From the NCBI GenBank assembly GCA_963693085.1, contig OY856411.1, positions 1,351,781,550 through 1,351,845,549 on the forward strand: a stretch of DNA of 64,000 nucleotides, given 5' to 3'. The translations under genes were made by a program, and so were the position numbers. How positions within the stretch are numbered: position 1 is the first letter of the stretch; every line of letters starts with the position of its first letter. The DNA is from Alisma plantago-aquatica (taxonomy: Eukaryota > Streptophyta > Magnoliopsida > Alismatales > Alismataceae). Below the pieces are notes generated by a model. It made no database searches and was not told where the DNA came from. It saw nothing but the letters and a program-made list of their open reading frames with translations. Below, in pieces: positions 47,301 through 58,147 of the stretch.

Positions 47301-50084
47301 TTGTAATGTTCACCATTGGTCATAACATGCATTAATCCACTAATTACTTAGTCTCTTAATCACTTTAGGCATCTATGCAGTTTAGGTTAATCAACCACTA
47401 AACCATCATAACCACTAAATCATCAAACATTCTTACCCTTTTTAGACCTCAAATGGTCTTACACACTAACCCTCTAAACGGTCTTGGGTGGACCTTGAAA
47501 TCGTTTGGTAAAGTGTACACTCAAGACCGTTTGCCCAAGGTGAGATGAAGATTGTTTGGTCATGAAGATCGTTTGGCCAACTTTGACTTTGAAACTGCAT
47601 GGGCAAAACTGATCTTGAAACCGCATGAGATCAAACGGTTTGGGATCGTTTGATCCCAAACGGTCTTGAGACCGTTTGATACCAAAAGGTATCGAGACCG
47701 TTTGGTCCCAAACAGTCTGGAGACCGTTTGGTCCCAAACAGTCTGGAGACCGTTTGGACACAAACGGTCTCGAGACCATTGGACCCAAACGGTCTCAAGA
47801 CCGTTTGGTCCAAACCACCTCAAAACTGCATGGACCAAAAAGTGTCTCAACCTCTTCAATTGAGTTAGGGTTTCCAATGTTGAACCCATCAATCAACCAT
47901 GCACTTGTTAACCACTTATCAATTGAGTCAATTAGGTCAACCCTTAACTGATTTGACTCTCAATTGACCCTCAATTGATTATAAATTAGGGCTTGGATAA
48001 ATTGAATTAGGGTTTGGAATTTATCACCCTTCAACATGTATTCACGTGAGTCCAATTGTTGTTGAAACCATTGAACCATCCTTTAATTGGGTCATGACCT
48101 GACCCCAAACGGTCTTGGGATCGTTTGGATGTCCTCCAAATGGTCTTGAGACCGTTTTATCAAGTTCTCATCAAAAACTAACTCAACCAATTAGGGTTTG
48201 GCTCATTAATTTGATCATTAGGTCACTAATCAATTACACCTCAACTTGTTATCTTTAGATTTGCAACCACTTGACCATAGTCAACCCTAGACCTCCAAAC
48301 GGTCTTGGGTGACCCCCAAACGGTCTTGGGATCATTTGTACCTCCTCCAAACGGTCTTGAGACCGTTTGCCGATTATTTATCAAAAACCAAGTCATTCAC
48401 TTAAGGATTGAACCCTAGATTTTGTCACCAATTCAACAATCGATTAATCAATAACTTGATATCATTGGACCCTCAATTGGTCCACCGTACTTAACCCTAG
48501 ACCTCCAAACGGTCTTGAGTAATCACCAAACGGTCTTGAGACCGTTTGGGTGATCCCCAAATAGTTTTGAAACCGTTTGGGCCACTCAACCCAAACTTCA
48601 ACTTGATTAACTTATTGAAATCAGCAATTAACCCGAATAGGGTTTAGGTGGTTGATGTGCCTTCAATTGGTGATTTACTTGGAATTACTTGATGATTTTT
48701 GGTAGATGATTAGTCCACATTATTTACAACAGACCTCCAAATGGTCAATGACATCCAAACGGTCTTGGACTGTTTGCTTCTATGCGGTTTGTGAAACCGT
48801 TTGCATTCAAACGGTTTGAAACCGTTTGCTCCCAAATGGTTTGGGAAACCGTTTCCAAAAGTTGGGAGACCGTTTGCTAAACCAAGATTTAGGATAAACA
48901 TAGATATTAACGTCATCATATTCTACCTCAAGAACAGGGGCTGTTCTTCACGGAAGCACTTGCAAGAACACACAAAGGTGTCTAAAGAAGAAGAATAAGC
49001 AACGATTTTAGGAAAGAAGGAAGCATTAACAAAGTTTAAGGGTTAGAGTTATAAAACCCACCTTAAGATCTAATCCAGAGCTCCAAGCTTTGTAGCTTTA
49101 ATGGTGGATGAAGATCCAGTGGTTGTCCAAGGTCTGTTCTTCAAGGTTTGGATGGAGAAGATGGCTAGAAAGAAGAGTTGTGTAAGGAAAACTAATAAAC
49201 CAACCTTGTTTTAGGGTTTCCACCAAGAATTCGAGATAGGTGATGGTCCATACTTACCAAACCAACTTGGTCGTCTTCCTTCTGATCCAGAGCTCCTTCT
49301 AAGTCGGCCAAAGCAAGAAGATGGGGAAAAGAGTTAAGGGAAACGATCCCTTGCTTTGTGGTAAAAAGGGTGCTTATATATTTTTGGATAATATCAAGGC
49401 AAAGAAAGGATAGTTATCTCTTTTATTTCCTAAATATTTCCACCAAGGCTTGCTCCATCCTTGGCCACGTTTCCTTCATCCTTATATCATATGAAAAACT
49501 CCTCTCTTATTCATGGTTAAAAGGAAACACCTTAATAAGTTATGTATATATATATATTAAAGGGCAATTTGCTTATGTCTTGATTATTTAGTATCAAGAT
49601 TTTTTCTCCTCCTTGATAATTCAATAGAGGCGCCCCTCTCATTTTATTTGCTCTAGTTGATTCCAAGAAACATGATAGATACTCTAGAGGTTACATTTTA
49701 CATGTTGGACCCTAAGTTTTGGGTGAATTGCACTTTACACCAAAACTAGGTTTTACAACACAAGGATTGCTCTACATGCTATATCTTGGTGCTCAAGCTT
49801 GTGGAATCCATACCACTACATCATATTCATTCTTATGATGTCTCAACATCAGAGGAACATCTTAACATGTGCAAATTGCAAGTTAACCCCTCAACATGGG
49901 TAATTTGCACTTTAGTCCAAAATAAGCAAACATTGCTTCAACATTGTTCAAACAGGACCAAACTTGAAACATAAGTTTCTCATGAGCCCTAATTTCTTTT
50001 CCCAAGATAAGATTAAGCATCTACTCAACCTTATTAGGCAAAATATCTAGGGTTAACTCATAACCCAGGTCAGGGATGTTACAC
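44365..50084 (-). repeat. 5' LTR of element D, full length (5.7 kb)
   Basis: 5720 bp, TGTGGCATACAAC to GGATGTTACA, followed by CTTCC. It includes an AT-rich, telomere-like TTAGGG(T)-rich stretch (about 46530-47080) and the AAACGGTCT palindrome cluster (47470-48890). No convincing gene is present. Confidence 0.9.
47470..48890. repeat. Cluster of AAACGGTCTTGAGACCGTTT palindromes in the LTR of D
   Basis: More than twenty half- or full palindromes of the type CAAACGGTCT(T/C)GAGACCGTTTG occur, dense at 47630-47815 and scattered to 48880. Substituted variants (AACAGTCTGGAGACC, AAACGGTTTGAAACCG) keep partial pairing. Open frames seen here on both strands are repeat by-products. Confidence 0.85.
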
Positions 50085-50506
50085 TTCCTATCTCCTTGGA
50101 AGATCCATTTCGCTCCATCATCATCAAACACAGCCTGCTTGGAACCACAGTCCAAAACAACGTTGTACTTCTCTAAGGTATCCATCCCAAGGATCACATC
50201 GAAACCATTCATATCAAGTGGTATAAGATCCACTTGTATACTGTGTCTCGAAAAAGATAAGACATAAGATGGACACTCTTCTCGAAGCATTGAGGAACCA
50301 TCAAGAGGGGTTTCTAACAGCAAGCTATCCTTCTTACAACTAACAGGTAAACGACAGTTTTCAAGCATACTATAGGCGATAAAAGAGTGTGTAGTACCTG
50401 GGTCAACCAAAACAGATATAAAGCAAGAAGAAGACATATCATAATGAAATAACTCCATCTGACCTGTCACCACTCGGGGGTTGACTATCGCCTCTGGCTG
50501 ACTCAT
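50085..50506 (-). pseudogene. Chromovirus C aspartic protease
   Basis: ISVLVDPGTTHSFI is the active-site region, with Pro where DSG is usual. It is followed by LDMNGFDVILGMDTLEKYN, the second conserved protease block. Homology resumes exactly at the CTTCC target duplication of element D and connects to RT on the other side. Confidence 0.85.
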
Positions 50507-50526
50507 AGCATAGAATCGAGCTGTTG

Positions 50527-51735
50527 CTTACTGGCCACGTCCTCTGCTTCCTTAAGATGCAATCCCGCTTGCGATGCTTGACCGCGTCCTCGCCCTCTAC
50601 TACTACTGGGCTGCTGTCTATCTGAACCTTGTTGATTCTGTCTCAGCTACTGTGTCACTTCAACATCCCTACTCAGGCAGTTGAACCTGAAATGCCCGAT
50701 CTGCCCACACCGATGGCATGCCCTATCATCAATCCACGGCCTAGATGGAATTGTCACTGCCACAGAGGCTGTACTATGTGCCTTAGATGGTGAAGAAACA
50801 TATCCTCTTCTCTTACTCAGAGACCGCTGCGATGGTACACTGGAACCTCTCATCACGAAAGGTGCTGAAAACCTTGACTTCTTGAAGCCACCAAACCTCT
50901 GTCCTTGGAACTGAGCAGGCCTCTTCTTAGACATGGATTCTCTTTTCTCCCTTACTGACCGTTTGATCCTCCAGACAGACTCCACAAACATAGCAAACTG
51001 CTCTCGATTCTCCAATGCAGAAGCAGGTGTTGTCAGCTCAGCACTCAGACCTTTCTCAAAATGTCTGATCCGTTCGTCATCTGTTGCTACCATGTGAGGA
51101 CAAAACCTCAACAGGTCCATGAACTTGGCTTCATACTCGGTGATGTTCATCGTTCCTTGTCGCAGGCTCTCAAAATGATTGATCTTCTCATCCAGATACG
51201 TCTTCGGAAAGTATCTGCTGATGAACTCACGCAGAAAAACCTCCCAACTGATCACCTCACCAGATCGCTTCTCCTCCTCGATGGTTCACCAGTGACCAAC
51301 ATTACCCTTCAGAAGGTAGACAGCATGCTTGACTTTGTCTACTTCGGGGATGTCAAGGATCTGGAAGGCCTTCTCAAGACCTGTCAGCCACAGATCTGCA
51401 TCCGCTGGATCAGCCGTTCCAACATAGTCTGAAGCTCTGACACGACGAAGCCGCTCAAAGGAATTCCCAATACCCAATGTTTCACCATGGGGAGCCTGTG
51501 CTCTTGGCGGAGGCACTGGCAATCTTTCTACCATGAGATTCATCGTAGCCATCATCTGCCCCATAAGCTATTGGTAGGCAGGATTTTTGAGAATGGCTAG
51601 GTCAGGTTGGGGGACCTCAAGCACCCGATCTTCATGTGTCTGTCCTATAGCTCCATCAGCTGATGCAGCATCACTGTTCTCAGCAGCATGTTCTTCATGG
51701 TTTAGAGACGTCTTGGCTTTTCTTCCGCTGAGAGC
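50527..51735 (-). pseudogene. Chromovirus C gag
   Basis: FERLRRVRASDYVGTADPADADLWL, FLREFISRYFPKTYLDEK, YEAKFMDLLRFCPH and the zinc knuckle CHRCGQIGHFRFNC (about 50675-50715) are typical Tekay gag blocks. The stretch RGRGRGQ follows the knuckle. Stops at about 51566, 51284 and 50646 interrupt it. No clean initiator ATG is kept in the main frame. Confidence 0.85.
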
Positions 51736-51837
51736 AGAAGATGATTGTAAGAAAATCTGGAGAACTCACAAGAACAGACACAACCGAGTCCTAAATCCCT
51801 ATAGACTCAGTGAACCTAGAGCTATGATACCAAAACT

Positions 51838-54800
51838 TGTGGCAACACATCCCACTATTGCACAGACAGCGAGGTGTTACGCGAAAACGTGCGGAAATCA
51901 CCATAACCACAGATTACCAAAAACACGGGTTAATTAAAACCGATTGCAGAAAGTGGATAAACTAAGAAAACTATTACATTCAAGTCCTCGTCCTGTAAGA
52001 AAATAGGTTATATAAACATTTGCAAGTCTTAATACATGTCCACAACTTAGGAGATCAGCTGTCAAGCTATCACATGAGTTCATCACCTGTTATTACATAC
52101 AGAGCGACCCACATCCGACCAACAACAGGATATACAAAACATCATCAGTTATACATCGTGAAACAACGTCAAAACACCTCCAAGGACCTGAGAGTACAGT
52201 GATGACTCTAAGACTCTACTACAAAACAACCAAAACAGCAGCATATCCATATCTTGCCTTCTACTGCTCATCTTACTACTCGGCCACAACTCCGCGACCA
52301 CCACCACGTCTAGCTCGAACACCTAAAAAGGGTGTAAACCAGCGGGGTGAGACACACAGTCCCATCGAGAAACATAACTCCCCTCCGAAACCATAAAACC
52401 ATAGAAGGATGAAAGCAAAAGCAGTAGATAACTGATAGAAGGTATAACAAGAGCAGTCTATATAGCAAGGCTATTCATACCATCAAGCTTACCAAGTTGT
52501 ACGAAAGGCAGATAACCAAGTATTTCTTTATGGAACATGATTAACAAGATAAGATTTATAAGATCTTACCACATAACATAAGGAACGTATAAGTAACTAC
52601 AAGTATAACAAGATTAACTACGCAAGCAAGGCCTCAACCAATGTTCCGTGTTTTGCCTTATGCAGTAAATACTATTCGGCTGAATTACATATTATTATGC
52701 CCTGAGGAAGTGAGCCGTACTGCTCAAATCCAACCGTCGGTTGCGAAACCCAAGCCGATGCCATACAAGGTCAATGGAAGAGCCGGACTCCATGACCTCC
52801 CACCTCGTGGTCAGTGCACGAGTACAACACAAGCAGGACCACAGTCTCGTGCTTAAGTGTCCTCAGCCACAGGGTCAGCTCCCGCAGGCTACCCTCTACC
52901 TAGCCTGCCTCGGTACAGGACTCAACACTGGTATATATGAGCCACGGGCCTGTTCACCGTGCTCTGAGCCATGAACACATTCATGATCCCATATCACATA
53001 TCCTGAGCCATGGGCTTGTTCACCATGCTCTATATATATTCTGAGTCTGCAACCGCAGCTGCACTCGTGTCCTCTCTATTTTAGACTAGGAGAAACCTCA
53101 CATATTCAACAATATGCGCTCCGAGTTAACCCGCAATTGAACCCATTTCACCATCACCATCTTCTGACGATGATGGATCTATGGCCAGGGAAAAATACAT
53201 GATATGTTCTATTATGATTATTTAGTATATTTTAAGTGGATTGCAAGATTCAGCCAAGTTGTATAACATGCAACTAGAACAAGAATAAACAACATGAAAC
53301 TCAATATCATGCTTTTACTGTCATCAACACTATCCTGATCCATCACAAGGATCCAACATTACATGTTACCACTTAGCCTCTTGCCAATCACATAGATCCA
53401 TCACAAGGATCATCACATTGCCATGGGATCTCAATCTCTTATCACATAGTGCCACTACCACTCAAGGCTTACATCATCACCATGGGATAGCAATCCCAAC
53501 ACTTTAGCCAAACTCAGGTCCTCAGACCAGAGCACATCATGCCTGTTATCTCATCATCAAGAGTAACCATCAAAGCAGTGTTACTCAAACATATATCCCT
53601 CATAGCCCTTTACCTGACTATGCATCACCTGCATGGTTAGTATGCACAATTATCATGGATTAACAGAAAGATTGTAATCTCCATTATATGCTCTCTCATA
53701 CATGTCTCAACCTATGATCATCACATCATGCAAAGCATCTTATATGCTTACCATTATCTCAGTAGTATATATATAATCAAGATGATCACAAACACATGAA
53801 ATGTCAAGTCAAGATACATAGATGTGATCTTATATATCAAACACCTCACTATTATTGAGCATATCAAGGGTCACCATCATAACCAAATGTGAAAGCATGA
53901 AACAAGATCTAACATATCGATTTTCCATATAAGGAACAAGACCCTTACTAGAAACGCCCACTACCATCACCAAAGATAGTATCGGGCAGGGTATTCTACC
54001 CTATCGCCCAACACACAACTATACAACGGGTAGCACATGGGGTGTAACGTGCAACGCTGTGTCGTGCACCTCCAAGTGTAACGTGCAGCAAGGTCTATTG
54101 TGCAATTAAGCCCAAGGGGCGTGTCGTGCAAGGTGTAACGTGCAACAGGGTATCGTGCAACGTCCATCATGATACTAGGATGCCAGCACGTAGCTAACCA
54201 CTGAGCCCCCATATCATCTAAAGGTGTAACGGGCACTTGAGCCAGGCGTGTCGCGCTGCTAACGGGCAACCAGGGTGTGTGGCTCAGTCGAGGAGGTATA
54301 TCGTGCAACGGTGCGTCGTGCAACACAGGGACAACGACCACCAAGCTTGTCGGGCAACTGAGCCTATGAGTGTGCCGTGCATCAGGTGTAACGTGCACCA
54401 TGTGTATCGGGCAGGGCAATCAGCATAGTGTGACTCCCGACACACAAACGGGCAAGGACCAGGGGTGTGATGCCCGTTACAACACCACAACATGTCGACC
54501 AAAGCTCTTAGACTAAATGAGGATATCGGGCAGCATCAACCCCAAGACCATATCGGGAAAGATGCAACCCAACAAGGTCGTCACCAACTTCAAGCACAAG
54601 GGCACCAAAACCCTAATGGATCAAGAAGATGCTCACCTCTAAACAACCAAGAGAGGGGGGTCTTGCACACTTCTTATCACCAATCATGAAACACAAGGAA
54701 CAACCACAACCAAGGTCCGCAACCACCACATAGCTCACCTTTCAAGTCCATGGTGAGAGGAGGGTGTTGCTCAAGCAACTAGAACACAAGCTCACCTCTC

Positions 54801-55814
54801 AACTTAGACGAGAGAGGAGTATTGCCCATATTACTAGAACTCAAGCTCACTCCTCTAGACCTAGGAGAGAAAGGGGTGTTACTCACCAAGAAACCCTAGA
54901 ACATAGGTTCGGCCAACAAGGACAACTTAAGCAAGAAACTTTACTAACAACATACATAGCCGATATGATCACAAGAAACATACAAGAACATAGAAGAGGT
55001 AATATAGTTAGGGTTAGGAGTTATTTAACCCGCCTTAAGCAAGCTCCAAGCTCCAAGCACCACCAAGGAAGAAGAGCAAGGCACTCTAGGGTTCGGCCAC
55101 CACTAGAGGAAGGAGACTCCAAGGCAAGGTTCGGCCACCAAGCTTGCAAAGGAAGGGGTGTCGTGCACCAAGGGAGAGGGAGACTAAGGAACTAAAGGGA
55201 TCCTTAGCAAGAGAAAGGAAACACATATATAGAAGAGGGTGGAGGAGAAACCAAGGAAAGACAAGGCAAGGTGTTGCCCACCTAGGGACACTTGTCCATG
55301 AGCAAAGCCACCACTCTAACATGATCTAAACACATGTCCAAGGCCATTGCCACATGCAAGCATCAAGCATCAAGTGTCCACTAGTGGTGACACAAACGAG
55401 GTCAAAGAGGGTCAAAGGGTCCATGGGCGAAACACCTCCACACCATGGCCGACACACACCCTGGGCGACACAACTAGGCCGACACAAGCACACTTCTGCC
55501 CGACACAAGGTCCAAAGAGGCAAAGGCAACACACTACAAGGCCCAACAAACTCATCCAAGCCCAAGACAACTCAAGCAACGAGCCCAACCCTTCCTCTCA
55601 ACACTAGAGGAAGCAAGGAGAGGGAGGAACACCTCACAAGGTGATAAACTTGCCCAAAAACCCTAGACTTGGGTTAATTGCAAGTAGCACCTCCATCTCT
55701 CAACAAATCACCAACAAACCCTAATCACCACTAAAGGTGATTAGCGAGCAACTAAGCATTAGGGTTAAGCAAAGCAAACAGGATAAGCCTTAAACGGAGG
55801 TCAGGGTCCTAACA
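51838..55814 (-). repeat. 5' LTR of chromovirus C (3977 bp)
   Basis: Paired with 33442-37431; ends GGTCCTAACA followed by the GAATG duplication. It carries the second GTGCAAC-motif cluster (about 54010-54440). Confidence 0.93.
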
Positions 55815-55896
55815 GAATGTCCTCCATCTTGGGTTTCCAAATCTGCCAATTTGAGCTTGTCAACTTTATAATCGTTGCATCTTCATCCTTCTTCAT
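55815..55896 (-). pseudogene. Copia B gag, first 27 codons
   Basis: From ATG 55896, MKKDEDATIIKLTSSNWQIW leads to a KPKMEDI end. This is the classic start of Copia gag. It connects through the GAATG duplication to LYCKDLYD at 33441, confirming that chromovirus C inserted into an existing gag. Confidence 0.85.
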
Positions 55897-55933
55897 CTGG
55901 ACTTGTATCTACAACCAAAGCTCTACTACCATT

Positions 55934-56467
55934 TGTTGGGGAGGTTATGCTGATACAGTCTCGAACGTGATGAAAACTTGTTATGGAAGCGTTACCGACA
56001 AGCGTATAAACTCAAAGAAGAAACACCAGACTTAATGTGAAAAACTCTCCCCAAGACAAGGAGAGAAAAATCACAGGGGCAATCCCGGGCAACAAGCACT
56101 ATGTAATAAAGATTACAACTTACACCTCTCAGATCTAATTACCCCTAAATTTGGATAGCAACCGCCAACCGCTACTTTGCTTCAAGGTAAAGTCGTTGGC
56201 TCTCTCTTATTAACCAAGAGAGCTGCTCTGTTTGTACATCATATGTGTCACCGACTGTCAGCCGCTATTTTGCTTCAAGACAAATCGTTGATCCTCTCTC
56301 ATTTACTAAGAGAGCTCTTCCAGTTGTTCTTCTTCTCTGACAACCTCTACCACAGAAGGTACCAACAAGCAACTGGAGGGATCACACTCAACCGGTGGAT
56401 GGTGGGATGATCTCAATGGCCTCCCCTAAAGCATCTATTTATAGGCCTCAATGCGTGTGGTTGCAAC
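55934..56467 (-). repeat. 5' LTR of Copia B, outer end truncated at rearrangement junction
   Basis: Starts TGTTGGGGAGG next to a PBS-like TGGTAGTAGAG (minus, 55921-55931; two mismatches to initiator-Met). It follows the left LTR to GTGGTTGCAAC at about 56467 and then stops. The final about 170 bases present in the left LTR are missing. A CTATAAATAG box on minus lies near 56438-56448. Confidence 0.85.
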
Positions 56468-56490
56468 CACATACTCATCGTCTGAACTTG
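56468..56490. other. Rearrangement junction with templated filler
   Basis: Between the end of the Copia B LTR homology and the start of the right inverted arm lies a short insert containing CATACTCATCGTCTGAA (56470-56486). This is a 17-base exact copy of Copia B's own interior at 31297-31313, same strand. Four further bases (CTTG) precede the arm. Confidence 0.7.
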
Positions 56491-56694
56491 TGTTGGATTG
56501 CCTTAGAGAATATGAGTTCAGATATACAAGTAGGTGAAAAATTCCGGTCCTAGTACATATTAGTCTAAATCCACTACACAAAATGAGTTAATCAGTTATC
56601 CTCGTTCAGAATCCGCCTTTTCACTTGAGGGTTCTAGTTATGAATTCATCAAAAGTTTTTATAAAAAGGGAAGCATCCCCTTAAGAAAAAATAC

Positions 56695-56990
56695 CAAATA
56701 CTTTCTTGAATCAGCGGGAACCTAGTAGGAGTTTGATTCGGAGTTACTAGCCAGACGAATGAAGGGTCCTGAAACTCCTCGATCTCATTCTCCTTAAGAA
56801 AATCATCAGGGTTGTATACATAGGAGAAGCTTGATCCGCAGTTAGATGAAAACATTGACCCCAAGTCATCTGGTGGAGTCGCAGAAGCGGATTGGGGAGA
56901 GTTAGTAGCAGATTCAGATATGAATAGAAATTTCTTCCCTGTCGCAGCAGCAGATTCAGATATGGCTTCCTGCCCTTGTTCTGCTTCCAT
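56695..56990 (-). pseudogene. ARO exon 1, right-arm copy
   Basis: Same length (296 bp) as exon 1 in the left arm, with ATG at 56990, donor and phase preserved and only a few residue changes (for example Lys for Glu in GK(K/E)FLF). The intron (56502-56694) is present, but exon 2 ends after about 11 bases at the duplication breakpoint, so the copy encodes only an isolated N-terminus. Confidence 0.8.
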
Positions 56991-57459
56991 CTGTCTAGCA
57001 GCTACTGAAATTTCCTGTAAGAGCTCAACGAAATAGAGGTGAACCGCAACAGATCCAGTGATCAAGAGGGCATTGACGGAGAGACCTTACCTGAACTAAG
57101 TGCAGCGGGACTCGGGCCAAGAATCCTAGCTGCGTGCTGCAAATGGAGTAGGTGGGCTATGATCAGTCGGGTGTTTGGATGCATATTTTGAATTTTTTCC
57201 CCAAACCCCCTCTCTTTTCTGTAAATTCTAGAAATCCCCAAGTCCTAATAACCACCCCTACCACACACTATACCAGGTTGTACCCATCCTTCGCGACGGC
57301 CTGTTTGGTTTGTTTTTTAAACTGTATCCTATTACAACGTTGGCTTATTTGTTTACTTGGTGTAACAAATTCTTAATTTCTCTTACATTCTTCCCATATT
57401 TTCACATTATAGAAAAATACCAGATAAGAGTATATTGGATCATACAAGTATTTTAGTTT

Positions 57460-58147
57460 ATGCAGAACAATCCAGTCATAATCGTTACAGGGTCGAACGT
57501 TTTACGCATGGTTGAATCACTAAATGGATTGGATTTTATAATATATGCCTTAATTCGACAGCTATATAAACCAGGACTGGGCCGTAGTGTGTTTGTATGT
57601 AGCACACTAGTTAACATGTATCTTCAAAACAAAAGGAGAACGCAAAGTATCTTCCACTTTCTTCACACTAGAGATTCTATTGCCTGCACTGTGATGATTG
57701 CTGGCCTTACTGGACTTGGTGAAGGAGAAGCATCCATGCAACATTTCTACAAAATGATCATTGAAGGACATAAGGTTGACCACTCTCACTAAATAGTGCT
57801 TTAAACTACTGTATTGTTGTTATGTAGCAAGGAAAGATGGTTCAATCTTTGGTTATCCAAACAGAGTATGAACTAGACAATTATTGATATGAATGTATAA
57901 AATGGCACCCTTGAATCTGCTTGTATGGTGTTTGTTCCAGTTTGAACTGGTTCGGCCTGAGTATTACGCTTGTATGGTAAGCTTTTTATGTCGATCACAG
58001 CTTTTGCAAGATGCTAGAGAACTGATTCTGATGTCTCATTGTGCTGATAGTTTCCGTGAGTTCGGGAGAATCCAACAATTTTTTTGTATCTATATACCTA
58101 TAATAAAAAGGAGTCAACTGGCTGCTGTCGAGCTGCTCCCTTTTTAA
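57460..58147 (+). pseudogene. PPR protein relic, right-arm copy (more complete)
   Basis: 57460-57792 is open: FVCSTLVNMYLQNKRR, IFHFLHTRDSIACTVMIAGL and a following FYKMIIEGHKVD are successive PPR-motif blocks. After a stop, the frame from about 57897 gives RPEYYACMVSFLCRSQLLQDARELI, an E-domain-proximal block. The linking residues are lost through frameshifts, so this is a relic, but it preserves about 105 bp (57526-57631) deleted in the left-arm copy. Confidence 0.65.

Larger units (their letters stand above)
40521..50084 (-). mobile_element. Non-autonomous Tekay-type chromovirus D, nested in C
   Basis: TG...CA element with perfect target duplications CTTCC (40516-40520 and 50085-50089). 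The left LTR (40521-41730) is only 1.2 kb because of an internal deletion; the right LTR (44365-50084) is 5.7 kb. A perfect initiator-Met PBS (44347-44358) lies six bases from the right LTR. The internal region (41731-44364) keeps a pol tail (FGDEILARGL-like at about 41735-41770) and gag but no protease, RT, RNase H or integrase; a minisatellite occupies the gap. LTR ends differ at about 5% of compared positions. Confidence 0.93.
33442..55814 (-). mobile_element. Tekay/Del-type chromovirus (Gypsy) C, inserted in Copia B gag
   Basis: TG...CA element with perfect 5-bp target duplications GAATG (33437-33441 and 55815-55819). LTRs of about 4.0 kb are 33442-37431 and 51838-55814. A PBS TGGTATCATAGC (one mismatch to initiator-Met; 51821-51832) lies five bases from the 5' LTR. 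Gag, protease, RT, RNase H, integrase and a C-terminal chromodomain follow in Gypsy order on the minus strand, with scattered stops. Element D splits it at 40521-50084; C alone would be about 12.8 kb. LTR ends differ at roughly 7% of the first about 145 positions, mostly transitions, suggesting an older insertion than Copia A. Confidence 0.95.

Noticed and set aside
47474..47951. Overlapping open frames on both strands
   Set aside because: Created by the AAACGGTCT palindromic repeats; the same peptide phrases appear on both strands.
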